Part shown: piece after piece, positions 37,591 to 48,125 of the stretch | Position numbering within the stretch: position 1 is the first letter of the stretch | Layout: each line of letters begins with the position of its first letter | DNA from: Sclerodactyla briareus | Lineage: Eukaryota > Echinodermata > Holothuroidea > Dendrochirotida > Sclerodactylidae | Length of the DNA stretch: 64,000 nucleotides | NCBI GenBank assembly: GCA_026419785.1 | Contig: JAODTK010001510.1 | Coordinates: 1-64,000, forward strand | Direction of reading: 5' to 3' | The notes under the pieces: model-generated | What the model was told of the DNA's origin: nothing | The model's input: the letters and a program-made list of their open reading frames with translations, nothing else | Databases searched by the model: none | Made by a program: the position numbers and the translations under genes

Positions 37591-40500
37591 TATATATATA
37601 TAATATTATATATCTATATATATATATATATATATCTAATATATATATATATAGATAGATATATATATATATATATATCTCAATATATAATATCATATAT
37701 TTATATATATCACAGAAGAGATGAAATCCGTGTAGTGGTCGTTGAAAATTGAATAGGCGATGAGAATAATAAGTTGACCAAAAAAAAAAAACCGTATATT
37801 CGATTCGCCCTCGTCCCTCGGTTCTTCTCCATCGAAATATATGTAATACAAACAAAACAGTGGAACCGTTATTCAAACAAATATCAGCTTAGAATAATCG
37901 CCTATAGCTGACATTATGACAACTACAAAATACGCTTGATGTGTATGTGAAGGTGATCCTTCTCTTACACCTAATGGTCCAGAAGTCGCTTAGAAAACTA
38001 CAAGAGACTGCCAAATGCGCTTACAACGCGCTACAAGAAAACCTCAACTCTCCCGACTGGGGCAGGGACAATCAATCAAAGAAAAAAACGCTTCTTTCTT
38101 CTCTTCCCCTCATACTTAACACGTGAAACAGCAGGTGTATAAATAAGAGCGCGTGGTAATGAAACACATAGCCTAGTAAAGAGGGTAACTACGAAACCGG
38201 AAACCGCCTTAGAAAAAGTAAGAACTTGGACAACAAGATGGACTACCAGTGGAACGCAAATGAAGCGAAAGCGCAAACGTACACTAGTCGTAAGCGCCAA
38301 AATGCCGAAACGATTACAGACCCCTGGAACAGACCCCCCCCCCCGCTCAAATTTGCTGCAGTTTCATGTAGGAAATAACAAATAATTCTGTAGTATATAT
38401 ATATATATAATCTATATAATATATATATATATATATATTACTATATATAATATAATATATATAATATTCGATATATATATATATATTAATAAATATATAT
38501 ATATATATATATAGTCTATACATTTTTTTACTTTCATTTATTTCATATGGCTTGTAAGAAAGGTAGGCATTTTCGACGTATATGATATGCTATACCATCG
38601 AATTTGGAAACCAATGGCAAAGCAGAACCCACCCACCCTACCAACGCCACAACCCCCCCAGAACGAGGTAAAAGTTCCAACGCAACGAACACTAGTTTAC
38701 TGTACAGATGTTCTTTCATACATGACAAATACAATCTATAATTATAGTGCATATGTGATAAAGTCCCTGGTCCTGACGGAGTTTATCCATTCTTACTAAA
38801 ATCCTTGCCGACGAGTTTCTGTTCCATTATCTATTATCTTCAATAAGACTCTGCAGAAGTATTATTCCGGATGATTGGGGAGAGCAAACCGTTTCTTTCT
38901 CCTATTTTCAAGGAAGGTAAGCGGTCTCTTCCTTGTAATTACAGGCCAGTCAGCCTTACCAGTGTGGTCTGCAAGGTACTGGAATCAATCATTCGGGATC
39001 AATTGTTATTATTTTCAATGAGCTAGTCTGATTAGGGATTTTCTCAGTAGGGTTTAGGAAAAATCTGTCGTGGTTTTGACTAATCTCTTGGAATTTTGGA
39101 AGTATGTGTACATTTTCTGTGACAACGTCAATGCTGGTTGATATATTTCCTGGACCTTTCAGAAAGCTTTTGTTGACCAAGGTTCCTCATAGCGTCTCTC
39201 TCAAGTTGGATAGCTTCGGCATAAGGGAATGTCCTCAGTGGATTCATGAGTGCTTTCATTATAGGGAACAACGAGTTGTCATGAATGGGCGGTCGCCTTC
39301 TTAGCAAAAGGTTCACTATTGGTGTTCCCAGGGATCGGTTTCTTTTGGCCGGTTACTCTTTTCTGGCGTATATTGTATCAGGAGGTCGGTTCGAATGATG
39401 ATGCTGCAATTGTTGAAAGGGATCTGGATTTTAATTTCCAAATGCCTTCGACTGGCAAATGGTTTTCAATGTCGACAGTGCAGTTATGGATGTTGGTTTT
39501 CACAATCGAAACGCTCCCTTCAAGTTGAATGCCCGAAATATTCAGGAGGTTGATTTCACAAAAGATCTTGGGGTTTGTTTTGAGTCTTCTTTGAAACCTT
39601 CCAAGCAGTGTCCCGAAGCTGCTAGAAGAGGTAATTGAATTCTTTGCTTGCGTAGACGTTCCACTTCAGTTTCCTTGACAATGACTTTTTTTTGTCCGGC
39701 TGTTTAGACAACTGGTAAGACCGCACCTAGAGTATCCTGTACAAGTGCGGAATCCCTACTTTGCAAAAGCACAAGCAGGTAATTGAAACGTTCAGCGTAG
39801 GGCAACTAGCAATGATCACTGTCTGAAAAGTAAATCTGAAAAATTAAGGCGTCTCGGTCTAATTAACTACCATGGAGCTGAGGCGATTCGGGTAACTGAT
39901 CCCAGGTTTCAAAATTTCCATGGCTCGATGGTCCTGTCCTTCCCTATTTTTCTTGAATTTTCATTTCGTTACTACTGCAAATCGAGGCCACTGTCTCAAG
40001 TTTCGTGTCAAGCGCTTGCAGATGGACTTCGTAAATATGTCTTCTCGCAAAAGTGTCAAGAGTGGAAGTGTCTTCCTGAAAATATTGTTTTCTCGAAGGT
40101 GTGAAATGCTTCAAGAACAGTCTTGATTTATTTTCCAGGATCACGCTGTCGATGATTTAGTTTGGTTCATATTTTGCTTTCCTGGGAGTTGTTGGCTTCC
40201 CGGGGTCGATTTATGAGGATTATGTCCTTCCTGACCCTCAATCACAACTGAAACTAATTTCTATTATTTATCATTACATATACATATTAAGCCTATTGGC
40301 GGAACGGATGGATATTATCGCTAAAACCCCCTGAAGCACCTCTTACGAAGTCCGCTGATGATGTTCATGACGGTGAACATGTCCCTACCTTCAACTTGTG
40401 AGCAAGTGAAAAATCGAGATCAACTGAGCTCAGCTCGGGCCAATGTCTGAATACACGAATTTAGTTCGCAGAGATAAATATTAGCTCGCACTAAGGCAAA

Positions 40501-43500
40501 TATTCTAAATGAAAAGAACGCCTAATTGGCAAATATAACCACGTGTTACCAATGCTTTCGATGCGTATCACGCGAATGAAGCCTAAGGAATATTTCCTCA
40601 GGAAGCGCAATTAACGACAGAGTGCCTGAGGCGCTGTATTTTTATTGTCTTTCCGGCATTAAGATATAGATTGTTCTTCTTATCGCTTGAAAGCCATTTT
40701 TTCGTAAAAGGTCATTCCCCTTGCACCATACGCAACATGGAATCTCAATCTCACACCCTGAGGCAGGTCAGTTTTCATATTCATAGAGTATCGAGGCAAT
40801 GACAATGACTCGCAACTACTGAGCAGGAAGATATGGCATTTTTATGTTCTCTCTCTTTACACCCGTGTTATAAATCACTAACACTACGTTCAGTTTGCGT
40901 TCTTGTCATATAGTCAGTGTTGTATTGTATCCTGTAAATGAATTCCTAACATTTGCTGATAAACATTGTATCAAGTGCTTTCCTGAGATCAGCACATGAT
41001 GATAACACTACGCGTGAAGTGCCCCTTTTTGGGTCTGGGTAATATGTACCCTGACGAGTTCATTAGGTCCTTAATTCATGTTCCTTAATTTGTTTCCATC
41101 CTTTACAGTTATAGGCACTCATCCGCCTACTTTAAAGGCTCACTACCTCTATTGGGTCGGGGGTTGTGGGTCCTCCCTCGGTGCGCTCGTCGGGTCACCT
41201 TGGCAGGGTTGATTGGGCGCAGACTACGCGGTACTTCCGGAAGCAAATCGTTTTCTAGAGGAGCTGGGACGTCCACGCCCGATTGCGCGCTTGCCGACTG
41301 CCAGTGATAGCGTGCTCTGGGCCCCACGTGGTCGCGTTGCCGGGTCCTTAAAGCGTGCAGCAGCCGTTTGCCTTACCGGTATTTCCAGGTACGCGTATGA
41401 AGTGGGTTTGAAGGGTGCGTGTTCCCACCTTTGAACATTGCATAATATGCATATTGAATTTCCCTGGAGAACGCGAACGAAAAGAAGTGCATTGGAGATC
41501 ATATACAACAGTAGCATCCTTCAAATGTTCACCGTGATTAATCGAGTAGAAGAAGAAACATCCACCCAACAAACATTGGGTAACGGACGAGATCGCAAAA
41601 AATAATCAGAGACTGCAATTAGCAATGCAGAAAAAGATACAGAGAGTATGAGGGGGAAACATCAGAAAGCCTATTGGATGGTTTTGTCATGGATGAATAT
41701 CTAACAGTAACGCAGGCTAGTCGAATTTTTGAAAAGTGTCATACATTAATGTGGTATTTGTTAAATTTAGTGTTCCTCATACTACCGCCCAGAATGCGCA
41801 AGATCGTTTACGCACTTGGAAATGTCAAACAAAGTGGTACATAAATACGAAGCAGAAATCAGCCTTCCCCTTCAGTTGTTTGGTGTTGAATATTCCACAG
41901 AAAATGTTGGAACTCTTCAGCATCAAGCTACCATCCGGTAAGCATCGTGCCTTGTAATTACACGTGCCAAGCATTAACATGTGACAACACGTACTATGAG
42001 GAGTTCTCGTACTAGGGATAATTTTGTAGTTTGCGCTTTCGGATGTCACTGGTGAGATTGCATTATTAAGACTGTGTGCATACAAACTGACACTTGTTAT
42101 GGAGAAGTTCTGCAGTGATATTACCGTAGGATAGATACCCACTCACTTCAGTTGAGTGCCCCAATGGAGAAAAATAAAGAAAAAGCAACATGGACGCTAT
42201 CAAAAGGTCTCGGACATCAACAGCCACTGAAGTGAAAGAATAAAAAATAAACCGCGAAGTGAAGGGGAAAGTTAGAGAAGGTATAGTATGTGGAAGCATA
42301 AGGCTAATATTCCATAAATAAAATGCCGTGTGCGGTGGTATATGAATGTAAACATCCGCAAGTTTGCGAGCGATGATGATTTTCCCAGCAAAAAATGATG
42401 GAGGTGAATGAAAAGTGCCTAAAAATCTATCAACTCATGAATAAGGCCCGTAACGCGTCTATGAGATAGATATGATCGTTTTTCGGTTGACGTGGTTATC
42501 AATGTCTCGTTCGTAACGTTGTAATTTTGCTTACTCAGATCGTCTATATTTTGATGATTTCTACGCTACAGACTACAGACCTTGTCTCTATTTCTTGCAG
42601 ACCTTGCAGCTTTTTAGACATTCTCATGTTGTACTCGCGCACTCCGCTATTCGTGATGTCATTCATGCCACATTACGCCTCAGCAATTATTGACAGTCTA
42701 GATCACGAAAATGACAATTAGCTACAGCGTAGCAATAAACTGTAGTATTGTATGCACAATATAGATGTGGCGCCAGAATTTCGGAGGCAGCTCAATTGAT
42801 ATTGTATGTTCCTTAAGAATGAAAAACATGCGCCCTATTGCTCAAATGTCAGTCAAAGGTAACCGAGGGTAGCTCTGTCTGCTTGAAGCTGATTCGTGAT
42901 GTATTTTTTTAATTCTAAACTGTTTATTGCTAAGCTCAGAGGTCATCTGTAGTAGTAAAGAAATCAGTAAGCCTTTTGGTTCAACCTATATAAATAACAA
43001 TTATTTGCTTTGAAAATTTCATGTAATGTTAAATTATTGTATTTGGCAGGTTCGTACAGAGTTTCGTGTTTCACGGTTGGACACTGAGTACCTCCGCTCT
43101 GGGGATCAACCCGTACCTCTCATCGTCATCTCTGGTGCATTGAGATAACTGCCTACCGTCATGCATTTTCTGGCTGAGGGCTGGGTGGACGCCGGGCTTC
43201 AATGTCATCATTATGGTGCTAGGAGGCATAGTGCTTGCTGCGCCAGGTTTTCCGTAAGCAGACGACAGCGGCGTTCTAAACCCTGTAGCCACGTTCTCAA
43301 TTTAGCAGTTAGCAGCTCACATTTGCAAACAGAGAAGAAGATTCAGTTCACTGGTCCAGAATGTCCGTGACTATAGAAACGACGAATGGAACCCATGCGT
43401 ACGTTCCAATAATAGGCGGATCTACTACTATCCAATTGCAAGTTGATAGCTTCCTGAAAATCTTCTGACAACTGTGAAAATATAATGAGTGAAAATCATA

Positions 43501-45594
43501 TTTACGTTCACATGAGATATACCTAAAACCTCCCCAATTCAGTCGAATTTATTGATGTGCTCACTATACTTCTTCGTTCGTCTGTCAGTTGGGTTAGTAG
43601 TTTAATGTTACATTGAGTCCTATTCACCTTCTCAGTATTAGTATTCCGCAAATGGTGTGTTTTTCTAGACATAAACAAATCAAATAAAAATTTGGAAGCT
43701 TCAGGTTATACACGCCCAGGGTTAGTCGGCTTGTTCACCAGTTCCAAGTTCTTCTCATCTCCGAAGACTCATTAAAGGCATTCATAGGGATATGTTGCAT
43801 TCATTTGCAATGGGCTTCCAGACAGAATTGAGACTGTATGGTATGATTTATACAGTCACATAGGTTTGCAGGTCGTCCATGCCAGTAGTTTTCCCAACGC
43901 AGTGGGAAACCTCCTCGATGAAGGGCTATTGTACTAGTTCTAATAATGTTTCTTCCTTTCCATAGGGAGGAAGGCTATATTTCGAATGATTTGTGGCTCG
44001 AGATTTTTTTCTGGGTATGCTAAGAGCAGCGATGTTGCGTATAAGAGTTTTTTTAAACAATTTACCTGCTCTGTTTTTCGATTTTCGTTTACAATTGCCA
44101 ATAGCAAATTTCGCGATCAGACTACCATCATGCCGGTCTCTTGGCCCACTATGGCCCATTTGGGAATTATTACTATTTTTTGCATCTTATGTAAGCCACA
44201 AAACCCACCAAATACTGAAGCGGAATAATATGGATAGATTTACCACAAAAGCCACTATGCATCCATTTGAAATAAGCAATAAATACCAAACAACAAAGAT
44301 TCAGTTCCCTAATTATTTCTTTGGAATATTCCCGAATTGTGTTGTGTATTTACCATAGTGAATACATGGACCCTACTCTCTTAGGGTCAGGTCTAAGCAC
44401 ATCTAAACGTTCGTAACCCCGAACACGTAGGCTCATCCGGGTGACATTTGCTCCGAATCGTCTATATTCTGAGGTATCAGGTTATTCGCGCAGCATGCAG
44501 TCAAAACAATTGATATGGGTTGGGTGATCGAGCGTTGTTATGTTTTCCAATGGGCCGTATAGGCATGTCATTCGAGGTGCAAGAAAGTTCCAATCAAAAT
44601 TCAATAAGTCCAGCTTGAATCATTCAGCAATCCGAAACACGTGAGACATAACCAAATTAAACCATTTCTGATTGTGGTAAGAATTTAGCTATATGTCAGT
44701 CTGGCTCCCGATACCAATTGATAAGTGAATACATTGTTTTTCCACAGCGATGGGACTAACACGAGCCCTAATAGCAATGGGCGGGAAATTTTGCATCACG
44801 ATGTCTTTCTCGATTGTGTTATTACATGGGCGGCTGAATTGATTCCAACTTCATCCAGGTAAATAAACTTTGATACGTTCCGCAATTAATTTCCACATTT
44901 TGTCAGACATCAGTCCGTGCGGTGTCCCGCTTGGTCTCTCGAATGAACATGATCGTGTGTTCCTGAGAGCCCTAAACAATTTATTACTACGACCAAATTA
45001 TGTAGGTTTAGCCGTACGGGGAAAACTCACATTCATTGTTTATAGGCTGGCAATTTTTCTTCAACCGATCACTGAGCCAGGTTCACTATATTGAATGGGA
45101 CGGAATATTCGCTCCCAAAATTAAACAAAGTATCACGATCAAGAGTGTAATTCGCGCATGATACACCAAAAACTTCGTGCAACACCGCCACCACCAGTAG
45201 TCTCGTGGCCCTCGTGGTCACTCTTGCCCGTATTTTCTTTTCAAAGTCTAATGAAAACAAATGAGCTGAATAGTTTTTTCTACAAATCACAGAGAGTTGA
45301 CAACCAACGTTTTTACTACGGCCGGCTGAACCGGTTAATAGGCTTAATTGATTTATTTTCCATCCCATGCTTACAGGCAACTGGAATGGGACTATTTTCC
45401 ATGGCCTCTCGAATAGGAGGTTATTAATGGCGCCACTAATGCTGTTGTTCGAAGATGCCTGGATTAACCTGCCTTACTTGATCTTCGGTGTCGTTGCGTG
45501 TGCAGCGGGTTTCCTTTCTCTTCTGATGCCGGAGACCAAGGGAAAACCCTTCCGACGACACTACAAAGGACCAGAGCTCTATATAGGTACATGA
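18828..45594 (+). CDS. SLC22-family organic ion transporter gene, right copy (multi-exon)
   Basis: This is a 12-TM major-facilitator membrane transporter of the organic cation/anion (SLC22) type; the substrate cannot be told. Exons recognised in order are 18,828-~19,150, 20,641-~20,799, 22,617-~22,723, 33,813-33,955, 36,135-~36,236, 43,050-43,246, 44,748-44,858 and 45,377-45,594. Together they give the family order: N-terminal helix and DHWC loop, [51 protein letters not shown] and MPETKGK. The exon between ESPRWL and TM7 was not found. Acceptors are clear for exons 2-8 and GT donors are visible for several. Single-base frame breaks occur in exons 1, 2, 5, 6, 7 and 8, so it is either an active gene with a noisy consensus or a decaying copy. 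The start near 18,828 is approximate: an ATG is conserved in both copies, but the downstream reading frame is offset from it. A second, internally deleted copy lies head to head to its left. Confidence 0.85.
19151..20640. other. SLC22 intron 1 (right copy)
   Basis: No transposon recognised. A 125-codon - strand frame at 19,157-19,534 contains a GC3-rich stretch [20 protein letters not shown] followed by [16 protein letters not shown], which has coding-like codon use but no recognised family; it may be an antisense exon or chance. Confidence 0.4.
20641..20799 (+). CDS. SLC22 exon 2 (right copy): TM2 to TM3
   Basis: A pyrimidine-rich stretch ends in CAG at 20,640. The following codons read [16 protein letters not shown], then YMVGSAFGG, which is the SLC22 (D/E)LVCDR..L..LAQS and TM2 signature. 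One base of frame shift later the reading continues [18 protein letters not shown], corresponding to the cytoplasmic (A/S)D+FGR+ loop and TM3, although the usual basic residues around FG are replaced. The distance from FG to the FRL of the next exon (about 32 residues) fits the family. A GT near 20,800 is a possible donor. The exon is absent from the left copy. Confidence 0.75.
21915..22150 (+). repeat. Dispersed repeat, copy 2
   Basis: Second copy of the sequence at 1,608-1,840, same orientation, with the same CGTTCGTTCG/GTCCGTCCGT tract. It lies in an SLC22 intron (between exons 2 and 3). No coding capacity seen. Confidence 0.75.
22617..22723 (+). CDS. SLC22 exon 3 (right copy): TM3 end and TM4
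   Basis: The exon follows a TTCTGCACAG acceptor at 22,616 and reads [17 protein letters not shown], then [16 protein letters not shown]. This matches the family pattern of helix end, FR(L/F)L.G and TM4 ending in (M/T)EF. The donor used here (GTCCGT at 22,724) is weak, and the open frame continues to 22,780 with AN(I/M)SVSVFFW, so the true end may be later or the frame may be broken. The assignment rests on order and spacing between exons 2 and 4; similarity alone is moderate. Confidence 0.55.
24390..24530. repeat. TCGGTCTCG-rich simple repeat
   Basis: Short repeats of CTCGGTCTCGGTCTCG type with interruptions. The motif resembles the GGTCTCG part of the minisatellite at 1,905-2,140 but without its longer unit. 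Confidence 0.65.
25730..25850. repeat. CA-rich microsatellite
   Basis: Interrupted (CA)n with CG and CT variants. It gives long spurious frames on both strands. Confidence 0.95.
26250..26530. repeat. Polypurine (GA-rich) tract
   Basis: The + strand is nearly all A and G with GGGATAAAA and ACCAATAATGGGGA interruptions. Phe/Leu/Ser-rich frames of more than 110 codons on the - strand are composition artefacts. It resembles the tract at 30,475-30,965. Confidence 0.85.
28690..30150. repeat. Degenerate tandem repeat, unit about 165-195 bases
   Basis: A core of GTGTGAAA...CATGTTC.GGCATTGCAA followed by AAATATTTTTAAAT, a TGAAAAATG(A/T)AA box and TTTCCCC.GAA/TGTGTTTTCCCC recurs at about 28,830, 29,218, 29,385, 29,965 and 30,135. 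Gaps between are near multiples of 165-195 bases. It lies in the long SLC22 intron. No gene is seen in it. Confidence 0.6.
30205..30255. repeat. Short CA-rich microsatellite
   Basis: Interrupted ACACAC tract directly after the degenerate tandem repeat that ends near 30,150. Confidence 0.85.
30475..30965. repeat. Polypurine (GA-rich) tract, long
   Basis: About 490 bases of A/G-rich + strand, with a GGGATAAAA box and a GCATTATTGGGGAAAAAG box similar to those of the shorter tract at 26,250-26,530, so the two may be copies of one element. Both spurious Phe-rich and Lys/Glu-rich frames arise from it. Confidence 0.85.
30970..33812. other. Long SLC22 intron between exons 3 and 4, last part
   Basis: No domain recognised. 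Frames at 32,476-32,829 (+) and 33,329-33,688 (-) exceed 115 codons but lack recognisable motifs. A GGTTCAAATC B-box-like sequence near 32,405 stands alone. Confidence 0.45.
33813..33955 (+). CDS. SLC22 exon 4 (right copy): TM4-TM5 loop, TM5, WR..LQ motif
   Basis: A strong acceptor (a T-rich tract ending CAG at 33,812) is followed by codons giving a [12 protein letters not shown] stretch, then [10 protein letters not shown], then WRILQ. This is the SLC22 order E(F/L)VG...RR, TM5 and the conserved (H/D)WR.LQ. The exon ends at a CA/GTGCGTGA donor. The length of 143 bases is close to the equivalent vertebrate exon (about 170 bases, from general knowledge of OCT genes). Two frame shifts are needed to join the pieces. 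The segment is absent from the left copy. Confidence 0.6.
34078..34155. repeat. (ATTT)n microsatellite
   Basis: TTATTATT followed by ATTTATTC/ATTTATTT units, about 75 bases, downstream of SLC22 exon 4. Confidence 0.95.
34930..35720 (-). mobile_element. LINE reverse-transcriptase fragment (reverse strand)
   Basis: On the - strand the segment gives [18 protein letters not shown] near 35,500, a [14 protein letters not shown] block near 35,270, [18 protein letters not shown] near 35,100, LADDIAFF near 35,037-35,045 and [12 protein letters not shown] near 34,975. These are RT blocks 2-6 of a Jockey-superfamily element. The family differs from the CR1-like copies in this window. It is truncated at both ends with several frame breaks, and lies antisense in the SLC22 intron between exons 4 and 5. 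Confidence 0.85.
36135..36236 (+). CDS. SLC22 exon 5 (right copy): ESPRWL motif
   Basis: The acceptor CATTTTCCAG ends at 36,134. The exon reads [18 protein letters not shown] and, after a small frame break, [15 protein letters not shown] followed by a charged, helical EA..I..+.A segment after TM6 is diagnostic of SLC22 and related sugar-porter transporters. The 3' splice boundary is not clear. The exon lies only about 200 bases upstream of the point (near 36,450) where homology with the left arm resumes. Confidence 0.8.
37551..37712. repeat. AT dinucleotide microsatellite (right arm)
   Basis: Long AT repeat, counterpart of 14,919-15,053. The 108-codon frame covering it on the - strand is low-complexity artefact. 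Confidence 0.95.
38394..38519. repeat. Second right-arm AT microsatellite
   Basis: AT-repeat tract without a left-arm counterpart. It lies just upstream of the 5'-truncated LINE at 38,757 inside the right-only segment. Confidence 0.95.
38757..40262 (+). mobile_element. 5'-truncated LINE copy, same family as the 51.5-56.3 kb element
   Basis: Begins abruptly inside the RT domain ([16 protein letters not shown]), then [20 protein letters not shown] at 38,940-39,000, a GVP..RF box near 39,325, [18 protein letters not shown] near 39,510 and [15 protein letters not shown] near 39,715. It ends near 40,262. It is about 80 percent or more alike to the copy at 54.37-56.27 kb and has many stops and frameshifts. 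It lies in a right-arm segment missing from the left, so it postdates the duplication or was lost there. It sits in an SLC22 intron. Confidence 0.87.
40265..43049. other. SLC22 intron upstream of the TM7-8 exon
   Basis: Aligns with left-arm 12,540-14,720. The missing exon joining ESPRWL to TM7 should lie between 36,236 and 43,050 but was not recognised. A GC-rich patch at 41,140-41,360 gives open frames on both strands without a recognised product. Confidence 0.5.
43050..43246 (+). CDS. SLC22 exon 6 of those found (right copy): TM7 and TM8
   Basis: The exon is bounded by TATTTGGCAG at 43,049 and CCAG/GT at 43,246. It opens [18 protein letters not shown], followed by NPYL, ISGALEI and, in another frame, [18 protein letters not shown]. 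This matches the family's FV.S..YYGLSL.T..LG.NPYL, TM8 GL.E.PAY and the TM9-start LGGI. At least two single-base frame shifts occur inside. An antisense reading of 74 codons on the same DNA is a shadow. The exon is absent from the left copy. Confidence 0.85.
43247..44747. other. SLC22 intron between TM7-8 and TM10-11 exons
   Basis: No transposon or exon recognised. A 121-codon + strand frame at 43,993-44,358 is hydrophobic in its first half but matches no SLC22 segment, and the flanking exons join in phase without it. Confidence 0.5.
44748..44858 (+). CDS. SLC22 exon 7 of those found (right copy): TM10-TM11
   Basis: A TTTTTCCACAG acceptor ends at 44,747 and AG/GTAAAT at 44,858 is a good donor. 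The sequence reads [23 protein letters not shown] and then, after a net one-base shift, [11 protein letters not shown]. The GKF..T.SFSI.Y.(Y/W).AEL.PT..R pattern is the SLC22 hallmark of TM10-TM11. It splices in phase with the LAAP end of the preceding exon, so no intervening exon is required. The exon is missing from the left arm. Confidence 0.88.
45377..45594 (+). CDS. SLC22 terminal exon (right copy): TM11-TM12 and C-terminus
   Basis: The exon begins after TGCTTACAG at 45,376 and ends at the TGA at 45,592-45,594. It encodes [13 protein letters not shown], then [22 protein letters not shown]12, and [13 protein letters not shown] with a short C-tail. MASR.G....P..L, PL.IFG and (L/M)PET.GK are the conserved end of SLC22 proteins. 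Compared with the left copy there is one missing base near the exon start and one extra base at the GGL position. The stop position is shared by both copies. A tandem repeat with units of about 300 bases starts immediately downstream. Confidence 0.9.
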
Positions 45595-45619
45595 CCCTCC
45601 ACATTGTCTGATATGAGTC

Positions 45620-46215
45620 TTATATAATACTCAATGGAGGGCGAGGCTAAAAAGTATTTCGCTGAAAAACATCTTGTGAACACGATAAGTGGAGACTTTG
45701 GGGAAAAGGTATACTCCCTGACTTGGGTGGTGGGTGCCTCATATGTTGAGTAGATGATTCCTACTGCTTTTGGTGCCGATCTAATTAATATTCATGAGTG
45801 AGCGGGGAGCGGGCTTAGAAACCGAATAGGAAAATGTCCATATTCGACAATCATAGGCTGAGTCGTCAAAACTTGGTTTAGTGAATCAGTGAGGAGTTTG
45901 CTGATAAATACTATGGTATTGTATTGTATTGTTAGTCCTCATGAGGGGCGTGACTTAAAGTAGTTTCGCTGAAACATTTCTTGTGAGCACGATAAGTGGA
46001 AGACGGAAGGAGATATTACTCCCATACTTTGGTGGTAGATGCCTCATAATGAGTAGATGGTCCGTGTTGTTTTAAGTGCCGATTTAAATAATGTTCATCA
46101 GTTGGCGGGGCTTAGAAGCCACATCATAAAAATAACGTAAATATCTGGACAACCGTAGGTCCGATTGTCATCAAAATTGTTTTGACGGCATCAGTGAGGT
46201 TCGCCAAAAACTACA
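45620..46215. repeat. Tandem repeat, 2 units of about 300 bases (right arm)
   Basis: Two diverged copies (about 45,620-45,920 and 45,930-46,215) share TTTCGCTGAAA, GTGA(A/G)CACGATAAGTGGA, GATGCCTCATA and GGCGGGGCTTAGAA blocks. They begin right after the SLC22 stop codon and are the inverted counterpart of the three-unit array in the left arm. Confidence 0.8.
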
Positions 46216-46219
46216 ATGG

Positions 46220-47940
46220 TGTCGTATAAGCTGTTCACCGTTACAGTTCAATGAGATTATAATGATATGTGCCAAAGTAATGAGGGAACAATAGCGGTAC
46301 GACGTGGAACGTAGTGTGCGAAACTGTTGGCTAGTGTACACAATGAAAACCCACAAACATCTTGGGAAAAAATTATGCGAGCAGCGGAGGTAGAGGTAAA
46401 CAAGGCTTATACGCACATTATGCACGTGGACGTGTACATACGCTATTTGGGATGTTTCCTCTTGAGCCAATTGATACAACTTCCTAAATCGCATAGGCAA
46501 GGAATCACAGTACTTGGGTTCTTCCTAATAGGCAGAAAGGAAAATAATTACCTTGAATGCAATTTCAAGACTGAATTCGCTTGACCTTTCGACCCATCAG
46601 GTTACCAATAAAAATTGTTTACGAAATTGTGCATCTGAATCCGGCGAATTTTGCAAAAAATAAGGGCCTTGGGCTGGGATTAGGCGATGCGTATACGTGT
46701 CCGGGACTGGTTGTGAGAAACACATATTTACGGAAACAAACGTTTGTGTCAGATATGAAAACACTGCAAGTTTATGCGAACAAAAAAACATAAAAATGCA
46801 GCAGCCCATGCATATTGACGTTGCTTGACTTCTGAGAAGATTTTCCATTGAATTCATCGCAGTGATGAGTAGTGATTACGCATCGGTATAAGCGTATGTC
46901 GATTTTTCAAATGCGTACCGGACCGCCAGACGCCACTTGAATCGCAGCCTTAAGCAGATAATCTGACGCAAATAACAATTGTTTAGATTCCATGTGTAAC
47001 AATGATTTGTTTCTTTCAGGGACACGAGAGTCATGGAGAGCGGCTGAAGATAAAACTCAAGAGAGAGCGATCATGACAGAAATGCGCTCACTATCGGAGA
47101 AGAAAAGGGGAGAAAAACAGTAAAAGCCTGATTCCTCGAACGGCCTTGAATATATGTATCGATGCATCTGTACCGAAAGCTTACTGAAGGGAATAATATA
47201 GCATCATAAATAGAGGTATTTGGGTTATGTAGAAAATATCGTGATGAGGCAAGAACAGTGGGATTCTATAGCGATGGTAACAATGGTTTTAGAGGATCTA
47301 GTAAGTATGCGATGTGGTTCGTTCTTTGTGTGCATGTGTGAGCCTATGTCACTCGTTATTTCCTAAATTCATGGAAACGAAATTAGGGGCATCATCTCAG
47401 GATTGAAAATGCTAATCTTTTCTGATAGGATAAAATACCCAACATCAATCCCCTATTGAATTTGACACTATACACCATACCGTATGTTTATTCATCATGG
47501 ACAAATACAAACGTTGACCTTGGATTTTTAAACCAGCATATGAGGTAAAACTGATTTTAGGCTGATATAAGTAACTTACAACTGAGAAGTAAAAAACTGA
47601 AAATTTCATTTTCCTTCAAGGTTTCCCAGAAACTTGATTGGGACCTGGAGTGTCTGGGTGAAGTTGAGTGCATGCATAAGTCTAAATGATATTCAATAGA
47701 TTCCGTAATATGCTCGACGAATGGAACCACGAGATTTTCGTGTAGCTAGTGATTATTAAGCGATGTAAGGAAAAAGTCTGTTGACATACTAGGATTTTCC
47801 AAATTATCCTGCTGATCCGATTTGAATATATTATTCTACACGAGGACGTTCGTAGAGGAAGAGTGAGGCGTCTTACGCACAATAGTCTTGTCAACAATTG
47901 GCATAGTGGACATCTGCAAAACAAGCCTCTTTTTAATGAT
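46220..47940. other. Right-arm 3' flank, no gene recognised
   Basis: Inverted counterpart of 9,190-10,990. Open frames on the - strand at 46,171-46,857 mirror + strand frames of the left arm, but the translated products drift and break. Confidence 0.5.
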
Positions 47941-48125
47941 GCTCTAACTAAGTTACCAGACAACATAAGGTTCACTGCTTGACTTTGCAACCAAGAAACG
48001 GATATGTTTCCCGAGCAATTACAGGTAAATTGAAAACATGATTAATCAAAAAAAGAGAGGAGAGATTAGTTTGGGTCGTTTAGCATCTAATAAAACTAGG
48101 CAGAATTGTGCGTTTTGCGCGCTGA

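Noticed and set aside
37550..37876. 108-codon Tyr/Ile-rich frame
   Set aside because: Translation of an AT dinucleotide repeat.
43071..43292. 73-codon - strand frame
   Set aside because: Antisense shadow of the SLC22 TM7-8 exon, whose + strand reading has splice sites and family motifs.
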